From Microcella alkaliphila (GTDB lineage Bacteria > Actinomycetota > Actinomycetes > Actinomycetales > Microbacteriaceae): DNA of 64,000 bases. Position numbers and translations under genes: made by a program. Below the pieces are notes generated by a model, which had not been told where the DNA came from, made no database searches, and saw only the letters and a program-made list of their open reading frames with translations. Below, piece after piece: positions 49,409 through 59,117 of this stretch (position 1 is its first letter; each line of letters opens with the position of its first letter). The stretch is taken from assembly GCF_004216855.1 (NCBI RefSeq), contig NZ_SGXT01000018.1, forward strand, positions 154,085 to 218,084, read 5' to 3'.

Positions 49409-49999
49409 ATGGCCGAACCGGCACTGCCCAACAACGTCTTCGACAAGCTGCTGAAAGACCGCATCATCTGGCTCGGCTCGGAGGTGCGCGACGAGAACGC
49501 CAACGAGATCGCGGCGAAGCTGCTCTTGCTCGCGGCCGAAGACCCCGAGAAGGACATCTACCTCTACATCAACTCGCCCGGTGGCTCGATCACGGCGGGC
49601 ATGGCCATCTACGACACGATGCAGTTTGTGCCGAACGACATCGTCACCGTCGGTATCGGCATGGCCGCCTCCATGGGGCAGTTGCTGCTCACGGCCGGCA
49701 CGAAGGGCAAGCGGTACATCACGCCGAACGCGCGCGTGCTGCTGCACCAGCCGCACGGCGGCTTCGGCGGTACTTCCAGCGACATCCAGACGCAGGCCGC
49801 GCTCATCAACGACATGAAGCGTCGCCTCGCCGCGATCACGGCCGACGCGACCGGCAAGACGGTCGAGCAGGTCATGGAAGACGGCGACCGCGACCGCTGG
49901 TTCACCGCCGACGAGGCGCTCGAGTACGGCTTCGTCGACCACATCCGCGCCTCGGCGAGCGATGTCGTCGGCGGCGGCGGCACCGAGCACGCGAAGTAA
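49409..49999 (+). CDS. clpP1: ATP-dependent Clp protease proteolytic subunit 1
   Basis: 196 residues from ATG 49409 with AAGGAG 8 nt before. The active-site Ser lies in [13 protein letters not shown], the catalytic His in [12 protein letters not shown] and the Asp in the helix after it. It is the first of two paralogues that form mixed 14-mers in actinobacteria. The C-terminal tail is Gly-rich ([11 protein letters not shown]). The cluster tig-clpP1-clpP2 is conserved in the phylum. Confidence 0.95.
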   Translation: MAEPALPNNVFDKLLKDRIIWLGSEVRDENANEIAAKLLLLAAEDPEKDIYLYINSPGGSITAGMAIYDTMQFVPNDIVTVGIGMAASMGQLLLTAGTKGKRYITPNARVLLHQPHGGFGGTSSDIQTQAALINDMKRRLAAITADATGKTVEQVMEDGDRDRWFTADEALEYGFVDHIRASASDVVGGGGTEHAK

Positions 50000-50034
50000 C
50001 CCGGCCGGTACAGAAGAGACATAAAGGACTGATC

Positions 50035-50697
50035 ATGCAGATGCCCACCGCCGGAATTCCCGCGCACCTCATGCCGCAGAGCCGCTACATCCTGCCGAGC
50101 TTCGAAGAGCGCACCGCCTACGGCTACAAGCGCCAAGACCCGTACGCGAAGCTGTTCGAAGACCGCATCGTCTTCCTCGGCGTGCAGGTCGATGACGCGA
50201 GCGCCGACGACGTCATGGCCCAGCTGCTCGTGCTCGAAAGCCAAGACCCCGAGCGCGACATCGTGATGTACATCAACTCGCCCGGTGGCTCGTTCACCGC
50301 GATGACGGCGATCTACGACACGATGCAGTACATCCGCCCGCAGATTCAGACGGTTGTGCTCGGCCAGGCCGCATCGGCCGCGGCCGTGCTGCTCGCCGCT
50401 GGCTCGCCCGGCAAGCGTCTCGCGCTGCCGAACGCCCGCGTGCTGATCCACCAGCCCGCCACGGGTGACGCGGGTCGCGGCCAGGCCTCCGACATCGAGA
50501 TTCAGGCCAAAGAGATCGCGCGCCTGCGCGAATGGCTGGAAGAGACGCTGTCGAAGCACTCGAACAAGTCAATCGAGGAAGTGCACAAAGACATCGACCG
50601 CGACAAGATCCTCATCGCGCAGGAGGCGCTCGAGTACGGCCTCATCGACCAGGTGCTCACGAGCCGCAAGACGCAGCCGGCGCTGACGGCCAGCTAG
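50035..50697 (+). CDS. clpP2: ATP-dependent Clp protease proteolytic subunit 2
   Basis: 220 residues. The Ser is in [16 protein letters not shown] and the His in [12 protein letters not shown]. The N-terminal part ([20 protein letters not shown]) is longer than in ClpP1 and resembles the propeptide of the actinobacterial ClpP2. AAAGGA precedes the ATG. It starts 35 nt after clpP1 and the two are co-transcribed. A strong terminator follows, so clpX, 2.4 kb downstream, has its own promoter. Confidence 0.95.
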   Translation: MQMPTAGIPAHLMPQSRYILPSFEERTAYGYKRQDPYAKLFEDRIVFLGVQVDDASADDVMAQLLVLESQDPERDIVMYINSPGGSFTAMTAIYDTMQYIRPQIQTVVLGQAASAAAVLLAAGSPGKRLALPNARVLIHQPATGDAGRGQASDIEIQAKEIARLREWLEETLSKHSNKSIEEVHKDIDRDKILIAQEALEYGLIDQVLTSRKTQPALTAS

Positions 50698-50711
50698 CGC
50701 TTCGCTACGAA

Positions 50712-50750
50712 CGCGAGCCCCGCATCCGAATAGTGGATGCGGGGCTCGCG
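50712..50750. terminator. Bidirectional terminator between clpP2 and the copper gene
   Basis: A perfect 16-bp stem (50712-50727 with 50735-50750), loop GAATAGT. The stem has GCATCC/GGATGC. It lies between convergent genes. Confidence 0.85.
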
Positions 50751-50763
50751 TCGTCAGAGACCG

Positions 50764-51471
50764 TTACGCGCGGCGGCGGCGCGCGTACACAATGCCGCCG
50801 ACGGTCGCGGCAACCAGCGCGAGTACGCCAAGGCCGATGCCGACGGCAAGGCCCGTGGGGATGCTCGTGGTGGCGGACGCATCGTCGGTCGCGGGGGAGT
50901 CCGTTTCGCCGGGCTCAGGCGTCGGCTCCACGGTCGCCCCTGGTTCGACGACCTCGGGCTCGGGGGTCGCCTCTGGCTCGCTGCCGGGCGCGGGGTCGCC
51001 ACACACGAGCGGCGCCTCGCTGCCCGGCGTGATGGTCGCGGCGGGATCCGGTTGGTAGTCGAACTGGTAGGTGCCCGACAGGGTGTGGCTGTCGGCCGAG
51101 ATGAACTGATACGACACGGTGTAGGTGCCGGTGTCGCCGAGCCAGGCACCCATGCTCATGCCGACGCCGTCGACGACGAGGCATCCGTCGCCATAGAACA
51201 GTCCTTGTTCATCGGTGACCTGCAGCGCGAAGCCGGTGGCGTCGCCGGCGATGTCGAGCAGGTTCTCGTTGGTGAGAATCTCGAAACGCTCCGGCGGGAG
51301 GGTGACGGTTGCGCCCTCTCCGGGGTTTGTCGACACGACGAAGTTGTGGGCGGTCGCGGGCAGCGCCGGCGCGAGAGCCAGTAGGCCCGCGGCGGCAATC
51401 GCGGTCGCGGCGAGCGAGCGAGATCGCCGTGGAGTGCGTGTGCGGGGTGATGTGGTGCGTGAGTACGTCAC
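50764..51471 (-). CDS. CopC-domain copper-binding protein with C-terminal anchor
   Basis: 235 residues from GTG 51471, which has AAGGAGG 6 nt upstream. A signal peptide ends at PATAHN; the mature protein begins HNFVVSTNPGEGATVTLPPE, so an N-terminal His available for Cu(II) is plausible, as in CopC. A Pro/Glu/Thr linker and one C-terminal membrane segment (GLAVGIGLGVLALVAATVGG) with RRRR tail anchor it. It lies in a copper-related set with YcnI. Confidence 0.82.
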   Translation of the reverse strand: MTYSRTTSPRTRTPRRSRSLAATAIAAAGLLALAPALPATAHNFVVSTNPGEGATVTLPPERFEILTNENLLDIAGDATGFALQVTDEQGLFYGDGCLVVDGVGMSMGAWLGDTGTYTVSYQFISADSHTLSGTYQFDYQPDPAATITPGSEAPLVCGDPAPGSEPEATPEPEVVEPGATVEPTPEPGETDSPATDDASATTSIPTGLAVGIGLGVLALVAATVGGIVYARRRRA

Positions 51472-51504
51472 GAAAGTGCCTCCTTGGTAAACAAACACGG
51501 TAGG

Positions 51505-51548
51505 GGAGGCGGTCGAAGGCCCCGGTGTGAGACCTTTCGACCACCTCC
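51505..51548 (-). terminator. Hairpin after the YcnI gene
   Basis: GGAGG-C-GGTCGAA (51505-51517) pairs with TTCGACC-A-CCTCC (51536-51548) with one mismatch, 10 nt after the stop of the YcnI gene. Confidence 0.55.
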
Positions 51549-51558
51549 GAATCGGGTG

Positions 51559-52215
51559 CTACGCCGTCGCGCGACGGCGGACGCTCCACAGGCTCACGCC
51601 CAGAGCGCCAGCGCCGAGCGCCAGACCGCCCCCTCCGACCACGCGCGCGAAAACGTCGTCATCGGTCGCCGCGCCGGTTTCGCTGGCACCGTGTCCGTGG
51701 GCGTCGCCGGTCGCAGCCGTCACGGTGAAGGCGGGGACGTCGTCGCCCACCCACTCAGCAGTGCCCTCGGTGCAGGTCTGCACGGTGGGGAATTCGAGGC
51801 TCTCCCCTTCCGCGTCGTCCGGCACCCGGAACGATAGCTCGAACACGTCGCGCAGATCGGCGGCGAGCGGCTCGGCGATCGCCGTGTAGACGACGGCCGT
51901 GACCCGGTTCGGGTCGGCGGCATCCTCGAACTGCTTCTCGACACTCCAGTTGGGGTTCACCGTCGGCGTGACCGATGGCACCGACTCGGGCATCGAGATC
52001 GTCACGACCTCGGTGGGTGATGCCTCACAGCCATGAGGAACCGAGAACGCGACAACCGTGTACGAGCCTGCGGCGGTCGATGTGGCGCTTGCCGAGACAT
52101 GGGCGCTGGCGGATAGCGGCGCCGCGAGGGCGAGCCCTGCTCCGGCGAACACGGCCGCGGTCGCCATTCCGAGACGGGATGCGCGAGCGGGAGTAGAGGA
52201 ACGAACAGTGGACAT
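51559..52215 (-). CDS. YcnI-family (DUF1775) copper-binding protein
   Basis: 218 residues. The signal peptide ends with SASAH and the mature N-terminus is HVSASATSTAAGS, the His1 position used by YcnI to bind Cu(II). GCEASPTEVVTISMPESV and NWSVEK are domain motifs, with the Trp that completes the copper site. One C-terminal membrane segment ([18 protein letters not shown]). It pairs with the CopC-like gene 88 nt downstream. GAAAGG precedes the ATG. Confidence 0.87.
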   Translation of the reverse strand: MSTVRSSTPARASRLGMATAAVFAGAGLALAAPLSASAHVSASATSTAAGSYTVVAFSVPHGCEASPTEVVTISMPESVPSVTPTVNPNWSVEKQFEDAADPNRVTAVVYTAIAEPLAADLRDVFELSFRVPDDAEGESLEFPTVQTCTEGTAEWVGDDVPAFTVTAATGDAHGHGASETGAATDDDVFARVVGGGGLALGAGALGVSLWSVRRRATA

Positions 52216-52305
52216 GGTGAAACCTTTCTCGTCGGTAGGGGCGAACGCGCGACGCGCGCGTTCGCGGGCGACCGCTCGCAGCGCGAGCGCTCGCCACCCG
52301 CGGCC

Positions 52306-52941
52306 TCAGAGGGAGACCGTGCGGGTGGAGGTGACGAGAGAGGTCGGAGGGCCGCGCCTCGGATGGACGGCGACGGCGACGGCTGAAGGTGCCGGTCGGT
52401 GAGCTGCGGCGGGATGCGCGGGACGGGTCGACGGAGCTGCCAGCGCGATCGGCGTGGCACCGAACACGATCAGGATGCTGTGGGCGACGCTGGCGAGTGC
52501 GCGTACGATCGCGGCGCGCCCGTACATGAGGGTGGCGAACGCAACGACCGCCGCACCGGCGTGGGAGGCAAGCATGGGCGCGGCGCTCAGCGCGGCGATG
52601 GCTGGGGGAGCGTCAATAGCGATCCCCGCCACACCGTGGTGAGCGTGTCCCCCCGAGGGGGTGGGCGAACCGGCGTGTCCGAAGAAGGAGAACAGGCCGT
52701 GGAAGATCGCCTGGTCGATGAGGACGCCGGCGGCCGCTCGACCGGCCGTCAGTCGGCGACCGATGACGAGCATCCCGAGGGGGACGCCGACGAGAAGTGC
52801 GGCCACAAGTGCGGGCGCGGAGGCGATGCCCCCGCCGGCCAGACCGTGGGCAGTCGCGGCTGCGGTGATGGCAACGACGGCGACAACTGCAGACGATGCG
52901 ACGCGAAGGCGCCGGGCTCGCATACGTTCGTCGATCATCAT
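52306..52941 (-). CDS. Membrane protein of the copper set
   Basis: 211 residues with about five hydrophobic segments and a His-rich loop ([12 protein letters not shown]), a possible metal site. The C-terminal tail is Pro/Ala/Arg-rich. The pattern does not match CopD closely; I would call it a copper-associated membrane protein by position only. ATG 52941 has GAGAGG just upstream; a second ATG follows directly. Gap to YcnI is 90 nt. Confidence 0.6.
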   Translation of the reverse strand: MMIDERMRARRLRVASSAVVAVVAITAAATAHGLAGGGIASAPALVAALLVGVPLGMLVIGRRLTAGRAAAGVLIDQAIFHGLFSFFGHAGSPTPSGGHAHHGVAGIAIDAPPAIAALSAAPMLASHAGAAVVAFATLMYGRAAIVRALASVAHSILIVFGATPIALAAPSTRPAHPAAAHRPAPSAVAVAVHPRRGPPTSLVTSTRTVSL

Positions 52942-53135
52942 CGCCCTCTCAGCGTAGGTCACGCGCTGTGCGTGTCCCTGCGAGTGATTCGCGGCTGTCG
53001 CCCGCCAGGTTTGGTCGGTCTCGTCGCTTCGTGTTTATGTTCGGGCGACGCGCCCGGGGGAGAGCGCGTGCGCGAACGTCCGCGCTGGGGGTTAGGCTCG
53101 ACCCACACCGTTCGCGGTACGGAAGGGAGGCGCTC

Positions 53136-54413
53136 ATGGCTCGAATTGGTGAGAGCGCCGACCTGCTCAAGTGCTCGTTCTGCGGCAAGAGCCAAAAGCA
53201 GGTGCAGCAGCTGATCGCGGGCCCGGGCGTCTACATCTGCGACGAGTGCGTCGAGCTCTGCAACGAGATCATCGAAGAGCGCCTCGCAGAATCGGGCGAG
53301 GCGGCGTCTGCCGACTTCGAGCTGCCGAAGCCGCGCGAGATCTACTCCTTCCTCGGCGAATATGTCATCGGCCAGGAGGCAGCAAAGCGCGCACTGTCGG
53401 TGGCCGTCTACAACCACTACAAGCGCATTCGCGCCGGGCAGACGATTCAGCCGGCCGACCAGAAGGCCGACGACGTCGAGATCGCGAAGAGCAATATTTT
53501 GCTCATCGGCCCGACCGGGTGTGGCAAGACCTACCTCGCCCAGACGCTGGCGAAGCGCCTCAACGTACCGTTCGCCGTCGCCGACGCCACCGCCCTCACC
53601 GAGGCGGGTTACGTCGGTGAAGACGTCGAGAACATTCTCTTGAAGCTCATCCAGGCCGCCGACTACGACGTCAAGCGTGCCGAGACGGGCATCATCTACA
53701 TCGACGAGGTCGACAAGATCGCCCGCAAGGCCGAAAACCCGTCGATCACCCGCGACGTGTCGGGTGAGGGCGTGCAACAGGCGCTGCTGAAGATTCTTGA
53801 GGGCACGGTGGCGAGCGTTCCCCCGCAGGGCGGGCGCAAGCATCCCCACCAAGAGTTCATTCAGATCGACACGACGAACGTGCTGTTCATCGTTGCGGGC
53901 GCCTTCGCCGGCCTCGAAGACATCATCAGCCAGCGGGCCGGCAAGCGCGGCATCGGCTTCGGTGCACCCTTGCACGACAAGTCGAAAGAGCTCGACCTGT
54001 TCAGCGAGGTGCTACCCGAAGACCTCCACAAGTTCGGGCTGATCCCCGAATTTATCGGGCGCCTTCCCGTCGTCACGACCGTGTCGCCCCTCGACCGAGA
54101 CGCGCTCATCGACATCCTGACCACTCCGCGCAACGCGCTGATTAAGCAGTACCAGCGCATGTTCGAAATCGACGGCGTCGAACTCGAGTTCTCACAAGAG
54201 GCGCTCGACGCCATCGCCGACCTCGCGGTGCTGCGCCAGACCGGCGCTCGCGGCCTGCGCGCGATCCTCGAAGAGGTGCTCGGGCCCATCATGTTCGACG
54301 TGCCGAGCGACGACGACGTGCAACGCGTGATCGTCACCCGCGAGGCCGTCATCGACAATGCAGCGCCGACCATCGTGCCGCGCCGGCCCGCCCGTCGCGA
54401 GAAGTCGGCCTAA
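53136..54413 (+). CDS. clpX: ATP-dependent Clp protease ATP-binding subunit ClpX
   Basis: 425 residues. The N-terminal zinc finger is [26 protein letters not shown], Walker [16 protein letters not shown], Walker [13 protein letters not shown], sensor and pore loops GYVGED and IGFGAP (the IGF loop that contacts ClpP). It unfolds tagged proteins, including those with the tmRNA tag of this window, and feeds them to ClpP1P2. A GGAAGGGAGG site precedes the ATG; a TAGGCT -10 box lies about 40 nt before. It stands apart from clpP2 because the copper trio is inserted. Confidence 0.97.
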   Translation: MARIGESADLLKCSFCGKSQKQVQQLIAGPGVYICDECVELCNEIIEERLAESGEAASADFELPKPREIYSFLGEYVIGQEAAKRALSVAVYNHYKRIRAGQTIQPADQKADDVEIAKSNILLIGPTGCGKTYLAQTLAKRLNVPFAVADATALTEAGYVGEDVENILLKLIQAADYDVKRAETGIIYIDEVDKIARKAENPSITRDVSGEGVQQALLKILEGTVASVPPQGGRKHPHQEFIQIDTTNVLFIVAGAFAGLEDIISQRAGKRGIGFGAPLHDKSKELDLFSEVLPEDLHKFGLIPEFIGRLPVVTTVSPLDRDALIDILTTPRNALIKQYQRMFEIDGVELEFSQEALDAIADLAVLRQTGARGLRAILEEVLGPIMFDVPSDDDVQRVIVTREAVIDNAAPTIVPRRPARREKSA

Positions 54414-54453
54414 CGACTCCCGGGCATCCGCCCACTCTCTCCCGGCGCACGCC

Positions 54454-55239
54454 TCAGCGCGTGATACGGCCGACAAGCTTGGCGGTAGCCTGCGTGATCT
54501 GCGCTTGCACGGCATCCGTGGACACCGACGCCTCACCGTCACCGAACTGCGTGCCATAGTCGCCGAACAACGAATGGTTCGCGCCTTCAATAGTGACCGT
54601 GACGGTGTCATCGGGCAGCAGATTCGCCCGCTCAGCGATGTCCTCGGGTGTTCTGATGCGGTCGTTGCTCGCGACCAACGATGTAACGGCGAGCGTGGAG
54701 GTCGACAGATCGCTGGCGCAGTGGCTGCCGAGCAGCAACAGCCCGGCCACGTCCGGGGCGGCGTGAACACCATGTTCGCTTCCCGCCGCCAGCGCCCACT
54801 CGCAGGCGAGCGTGCCGCCAGAGGAGTGCCCTCCGACAATCCAGCGGCCGATCTCCGGCGCCTCCGCTGTAAACGCTTCGAGGGCTCGAGACTCGAGAGC
54901 CGGCAGGTTGAGGGCCGGGCGGATGATGACGACCGTCGTCCCCGTGGTGGCCACGATCCCGCTCAACTTGTAGAGGTAGGCCGACGACTCAACCCGAGCC
55001 GAGGGAACGAACACGAGCCCAATCCCCTCACCCTCTCCGCCCCCGATGGTCGGCCGGATCACGAACGCTCGGTCGGTGCCGGTGATCTCGATGGCGTTGC
55101 TACGCCAGGCCGCGAGGAACGGGTCGGCGTCGGCCCGGTACGGAGTGAATGCGTACAGCAAGAAGCCCGCGACGACAAGGCCGAGCAGCGCGAGTGCCGC
55201 GCCGACAACGATGAGTGCACGGCGGGCGCGAGCGGGCAT
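54454..55239 (-). CDS. Alpha/beta hydrolase with N-terminal anchor
   Basis: 261 residues from ATG 55239. A membrane anchor lies near the start (ALIVVGAALALLGLVVAGFL), then an alpha/beta hydrolase with the nucleophile elbow GGHSSGGTLA and the final His in EGANHSLFGDYG. The outer location and lack of a lid hint at an ester or thioester hydrolase. A GTG at 55308 in the same frame is an alternative start. Nothing in the neighbourhood shows a substrate. Confidence 0.78.
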   Translation of the reverse strand: MPARARRALIVVGAALALLGLVVAGFLLYAFTPYRADADPFLAAWRSNAIEITGTDRAFVIRPTIGGGEGEGIGLVFVPSARVESSAYLYKLSGIVATTGTTVVIIRPALNLPALESRALEAFTAEAPEIGRWIVGGHSSGGTLACEWALAAGSEHGVHAAPDVAGLLLLGSHCASDLSTSTLAVTSLVASNDRIRTPEDIAERANLLPDDTVTVTIEGANHSLFGDYGTQFGDGEASVSTDAVQAQITQATAKLVGRITR

Positions 55240-55348
55240 GGTTCGAGTGAACGCGATGGGGGAAGGTCGCCGCAACGGGACCGTCGAAGTCTCAGCCTGC
55301 CGCCACACTTCTCACAGTGATCGCTGGCGGGTGATCAGGCTCGGGGGA

Positions 55349-55354
55349 TACGCT
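55349..55354 (+). promoter_or_regulatory. -10 box TACGCT, leaderless-type, for the PdxH-family gene
   Basis: The box ends 6 nt before ATG 55361. Confidence 0.5.
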
Positions 55355-55360
55355 TCGGCC

Positions 55361-55885
55361 ATGTCGGACACGCTGCGTTCCCGCCTCCGGGCCCTGCCCG
55401 ATTTCCCCGACGAGCTGCCGGTCTTCGACCGCGCTCACGTCCCCGACGACCCGCAAATTCTCTTCCTGCAGTGGCTCGATGACGCTCTGTCGCACGGACT
55501 CCTCCAGCCCCACGCCTTCACCCTGTCGACCTCCGGCCCGACCGGGCACGTCACCGCCCGCACCCTCATTCTAAAAGACCTTGACCGCGGGCAGTGGATC
55601 TTCGCCGGTGCCCGCTCGACCCGCAAGGGCATCGACCTGGCCGCGAACCCGAGCGCCGCCATGACGTTCTTCTGGCCCCAGCGTGGCCGTCAAGTGCGCG
55701 TGACCGGCGAGGTGGAAGAACTGCCCGCCGACGTTGCCGCCGCAGACTGGCGCGCCCGCCCCGAGACCGGCGACGACGTGAACCCCGACTGGGCGGCGTG
55801 GGCACTCACCCCCAGCGAGATCGAATTCTGGCAAGCCCGGCGCGACCGCGATCACGTGCGCCACTGGTACCGCTACGGCAGCTGA
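55361..55885 (+). CDS. Pyridoxamine 5'-phosphate oxidase family protein
   Basis: 174 residues, shorter than a standard PdxH (about 215). Family blocks are HVTARTLILKDLDRGQWIFA, GARSTRKGIDLAANPSAAMT-FFWPQRGRQVRVTGEVEEL (FMN site), and IEFWQARRDRDHVRHWYRYG, which fits the C-terminal PdxH block. It may make pyridoxal phosphate or act on another flavin substrate. ATG 55361 is fixed by the TACGCT box. Confidence 0.8.
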   Translation: MSDTLRSRLRALPDFPDELPVFDRAHVPDDPQILFLQWLDDALSHGLLQPHAFTLSTSGPTGHVTARTLILKDLDRGQWIFAGARSTRKGIDLAANPSAAMTFFWPQRGRQVRVTGEVEELPADVAAADWRARPETGDDVNPDWAAWALTPSEIEFWQARRDRDHVRHWYRYGS

Positions 55886-55972
55886 CCAGCCCTTTTCTTC
55901 TTCCGCGGCCAGCGCGCTCTGACGAGATCGCCGCTAGCCACGCCCGCCTACTCGCGCGCCAGAAAATTGTTC

Positions 55973-56002
55973 TTGACATCGTTCGTGACTTCATTCTACG
56001 TT
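55973..56002 (+). promoter_or_regulatory. Promoter of the alpha-glucoside operon
   Basis: TTGACA (55973-55978) and TACGTT (55997-56002) with 18-nt spacer, the best -35/-10 pair in the region. Confidence 0.65.
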
Positions 56003-56006
56003 TTGT

Positions 56007-56021
56007 TTAGTCCTGAACTAA
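56007..56021. promoter_or_regulatory. Probable ROK operator
   Basis: TTAGT-CCTGA-ACTAA, an inverted repeat just after the -10 box and before the ATG of the ROK gene at 56032. Confidence 0.6.
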
Positions 56022-56031
56022 GGGGAGAACA

Positions 56032-57246
56032 ATGGCGATCCGCCCCACGGCCCGCACCGACGTGACCCGCTCGGCGGTGCTCGCGCACCTCGGTGCTCAC
56101 GGGCCCGCGTCGCGCGCGGACCTCGCCCGCAACCTCTCCGTCTCCCCGGCCCTCATGACCCAGCTCACAAAAGACCTGCTGGGCGACGGACTCATCCGAG
56201 AGCTTGCCGAAACCCGCTCGCAGGGCGGCCGCCCCGCACGGATGCTCGGCCTCGTCCAGAGCGCCGGTCGCGCCGTTGGCGTGAAGGTGGCCGCTGACCA
56301 CCTTGCCCTCGTCGAGGTCGGCATCGACGGCGCGGTCTCCCGCGCTGAGAGCGTCGCGTTCGACGCCTCGAGCGCGACCATGCTGAGCGACCTGGCCGCG
56401 AGCATCCGCGCGTTCATCGGTAGCCGTAGTGCGACCCCGCTGCTCGGCATCGGCGTTGGGGTTCCCGGTGATGTCGACCGGCAGGGCACCGGCGTCGTGC
56501 ATTCGGCGCAGCTCGGCTGGCAGAACACCCCGCTCGGCGACGTGCTGCGTCGCGAGCTCGGCCTACCGGTGCTCGTCGAGAACAACGTGACGGCCCTCGC
56601 CATCGCCGAGCGCCTCCACGGCGTGGGGCGTCAGCACGAGAACTTCCTCGTCGTCACGATCGGCACCGGCGTCGGCGCGGCGATCGTGGTTGACGGCTCG
56701 GTCGTGCGCGGTGCACGCGGGGGAGCGGGCGAGATCGGGCACCTGCCCGTCGTCGACGGCGGCCCCCGCTGCCGCTGCGGCAACGCGGGGTGTCTGGAGG
56801 CGATGGTCGGCGAAGACGCGCTCGTCGCCCGCGGCCGCGAGCGCGGCGTCATCGGCGGCGCCGACGGCATCGAGCAGCTGCGAGACGCGGCCGACCGCGG
56901 TGACAGCGCCGCGACCGCAATCTTCGGAGAGGCTGGACACACCCTCGGCCGCGCGCTCGCCGGCCTTGTGCACACGCTCGACCCCGAGATCGTCATCGTG
57001 CTCGGAGAGGGCACGGCCGCATGGCAGCACTGGTCGTTCGGCTTCGAGCCCGCCTTCCGCGCCTCCCTGATGCCCTCCCGCCGCGGGGTACCCGTTGCCG
57101 TCGAGACGTGGCAAGACGAGAGCTGGGCGCAGGGCGCCGCGGCCCTCGTCATCTCGACCCCCTTCGACGCCGAGGGCGTCGCCGGAGAGCAGGGCACCGA
57201 GGTGCGCCGCCGCCTCGTCGAGCAGGCCGGGGGCAGCGACTCATGA
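56032..57246 (+). CDS. ROK-family transcriptional regulator
   Basis: 404 residues. The N-terminal winged helix is RSAVLAHLGAHGPASRADLA-RNLSVSPALMTQLTKDLL, followed by the ROK fold with ENNVTALAIAERLHG and the zinc motif GEIGHLPVVDGGPRCRCGNA-GCLEA. It should sense a sugar and repress the operon. Autoregulation is likely, since the inverted repeat lies just upstream. GGGGAGAA precedes the ATG. The next gene overlaps its stop by 4 nt. Confidence 0.9.
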   Translation: MAIRPTARTDVTRSAVLAHLGAHGPASRADLARNLSVSPALMTQLTKDLLGDGLIRELAETRSQGGRPARMLGLVQSAGRAVGVKVAADHLALVEVGIDGAVSRAESVAFDASSATMLSDLAASIRAFIGSRSATPLLGIGVGVPGDVDRQGTGVVHSAQLGWQNTPLGDVLRRELGLPVLVENNVTALAIAERLHGVGRQHENFLVVTIGTGVGAAIVVDGSVVRGARGGAGEIGHLPVVDGGPRCRCGNAGCLEAMVGEDALVARGRERGVIGGADGIEQLRDAADRGDSAATAIFGEAGHTLGRALAGLVHTLDPEIVIVLGEGTAAWQHWSFGFEPAFRASLMPSRRGVPVAVETWQDESWAQGAAALVISTPFDAEGVAGEQGTEVRRRLVEQAGGSDS

Positions 57247-58229
57247 CGAGCATCCTGCCGCTGACCGAGCCAGCGATTGCCGCGCGCGCCGCGACTGACA
57301 GCGACGACACGTCGGCTCATCCGGGCGCGCCACGCCGGACCGCTCGAGGTTCCCGCGCCCGCCGCGTGCGCTACGCGCTCACCGTTCTCGTGTTTCTGCT
57401 GCCGAGCGCGATCCCGCTCACGCTGTTCGTGCTCACCCCGATGGTCAGCGCCGCCTGGATCAGTCTGCACGACTGGAACCTGCTCAGCCCCATGACGTTC
57501 GTCGGGCTCGACAACTTCGCGGGCCTCATCACCGACCCCGACACCGCGCGCGTCTTTGGCAACACGGTGTACTACATCGTTGGCTACCTGCCGCTCGTCT
57601 ACATCGGCGGTCTCGCCCTAGCCCTCGCCCTCAACCGCGCCATGCGCGGCCGGAACCTCCTGCGCGGCATCTACTTCCTGCCCGTGGTTACCAGCTGGAT
57701 TGTTGTCGCAATCGTCTGGCGGTGGCTCCTCGCTCCTGAGAACGGCGTTGTCAACGGCGTGCTCGGCTTCTTCGGCATCGACGGGCCGGGATGGTGGACC
57801 GATCCGAGCTGGTCGATGCCGTCCATCATCCTCGCGAGCGCGTGGAAAGACCTCGGCTTTGTCATGGTGATCCTGCTCGCGGGCCTGCAGTCGATCAACA
57901 CCGACCTCTACGACGCCGCCAAGGTCGACGGCGCGGGGCCGTGGCGACGCCTTATCAGCGTCACCCTCCCCATGCTCAGCCCCAGCACGTTCTTCGTCGT
58001 CGTCATCTCGCTCATCAACGGCTTCCAGGTCTTCGACCAGGTGTACGCGATGACGGGTGGCGGGCCGGCCGGCTCGAGCCAGGTCGTCGTCGGCGAGATC
58101 TACGACCTCACCTTCCGCTACGGCTCGGCAGGCGAGGCGAGCGCCCTCTCCTGGATGCTCTTCGTCGTGATTCTCGCCGCCACCGTCGTGCAGGTCATCG
58201 GCCAGAAACGGTGGGTGCACTATGCGTGA
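57243..58229 (+). CDS. Sugar ABC transporter permease (CUT1, MalF-like)
   Basis: 328 residues with six or more hydrophobic segments. The EAA loop is NTDLYDAAKVDGAGPWRRLI-SVTLPML, which couples to the ATPase. A long charged N-terminus precedes the first segment. It forms the pore with the next gene. No ATPase gene is in the operon, so a shared ATPase (MsiK type) is expected. Confidence 0.92.
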   Translation: MTSILPLTEPAIAARAATDSDDTSAHPGAPRRTARGSRARRVRYALTVLVFLLPSAIPLTLFVLTPMVSAAWISLHDWNLLSPMTFVGLDNFAGLITDPDTARVFGNTVYYIVGYLPLVYIGGLALALALNRAMRGRNLLRGIYFLPVVTSWIVVAIVWRWLLAPENGVVNGVLGFFGIDGPGWWTDPSWSMPSIILASAWKDLGFVMVILLAGLQSINTDLYDAAKVDGAGPWRRLISVTLPMLSPSTFFVVVISLINGFQVFDQVYAMTGGGPAGSSQVVVGEIYDLTFRYGSAGEASALSWMLFVVILAATVVQVIGQKRWVHYA

Positions 58230-59052
58230 GGTATCCACCCGCAGCCGCGCCCCGCGCATCCTGATCGCCGGTGTGCTCGTCGTCGGCGGGCTCGCGATGA
58301 TGTTCCCGTTCGTCTGGACGGTCGTCACCTCGCTCACGCCCGGCGCGAACCTCGGCAGCCCCATTCGGCTGTGGCCCGAGAACCCGTCGCTCGGGGCGTA
58401 CGAGATTCTCTTCACCGAGCGGCCGTTTGCGCGGGTCGTGATGAACAGCCTGATGCTCGCTGCCATCACCACGATCGTGCAGCTATTCACGAGCGCGACC
58501 GCGGCCTACGCGTTCAGTCGCCTGCCGTTCCGCGGCCGCGGCATCGTGTTCGCCGTGTACCTCGCGACGATGATGATCCCGCTGCAGGTGCTCATCGTGC
58601 CGCTGTTCGCCCAGCTGCGCACGTTCGGGCTGCTGAACACCTACCTCGGCGCGCTCTTGCCGACCTTCGCCACCGCGTTCGGCATCTTCCTGCTGCGCCA
58701 GGCCATCAACCAGGTGCCGCGCGAGCTCGACGAGGCGGCCACGCTGGATGGTGCCGGGCACTTCCGGATCTTCGCCACGATCATCCTGCCGAACATCAAG
58801 CCGGCGCTCGCGACGCTGACGATCTTCGCCTTCATGGGCAGCTGGAACAGCTTCCTGTGGCCGCTGATCGTCTTACGCGACCCCAACCTGCAGACGCTGC
58901 CCATCGCCCTCTCGGGGCTGCAGGGCCAGTACACGACCGCGTGGGACGTGGTCATGGCCGGGAGCGTCATCAGCGTGCTGCCCATGCTCGCCATCTATCT
59001 GTTCGCCCAGAAGTACATCATTCAGGGCGTCGCCAGCTCGGGGATCAAGTAG
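58222..59052 (+). CDS. Sugar ABC transporter permease (CUT1, MalG-like)
   Basis: 276 residues. The EAA loop is VPRELDEAATLDGAGHFRIF-ATIILPNIKPAL. Six hydrophobic segments, with FMGSWNSFLWPLIVL typical of MalG. It overlaps the first permease gene by 8 nt. Confidence 0.93.
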   Translation: MREVSTRSRAPRILIAGVLVVGGLAMMFPFVWTVVTSLTPGANLGSPIRLWPENPSLGAYEILFTERPFARVVMNSLMLAAITTIVQLFTSATAAYAFSRLPFRGRGIVFAVYLATMMIPLQVLIVPLFAQLRTFGLLNTYLGALLPTFATAFGIFLLRQAINQVPRELDEAATLDGAGHFRIFATIILPNIKPALATLTIFAFMGSWNSFLWPLIVLRDPNLQTLPIALSGLQGQYTTAWDVVMAGSVISVLPMLAIYLFAQKYIIQGVASSGIK

Positions 59053-59117
59053 CCCCCGGGAATCACCCCAACCGATCCGCACCACCGGAACCGCAGTATC
59101 AAAGGAGATATCACCCC

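Noticed and set aside
47820..49424. 534-residue minus-strand frame over tig
   Set aside because: Antisense shadow of a clear trigger factor.
58371..59117. Upstream extension of the binding lipoprotein frame
   Set aside because: It would hide the signal peptide; ATG 59118 has AAAGGAG and a lipobox at the right distance.
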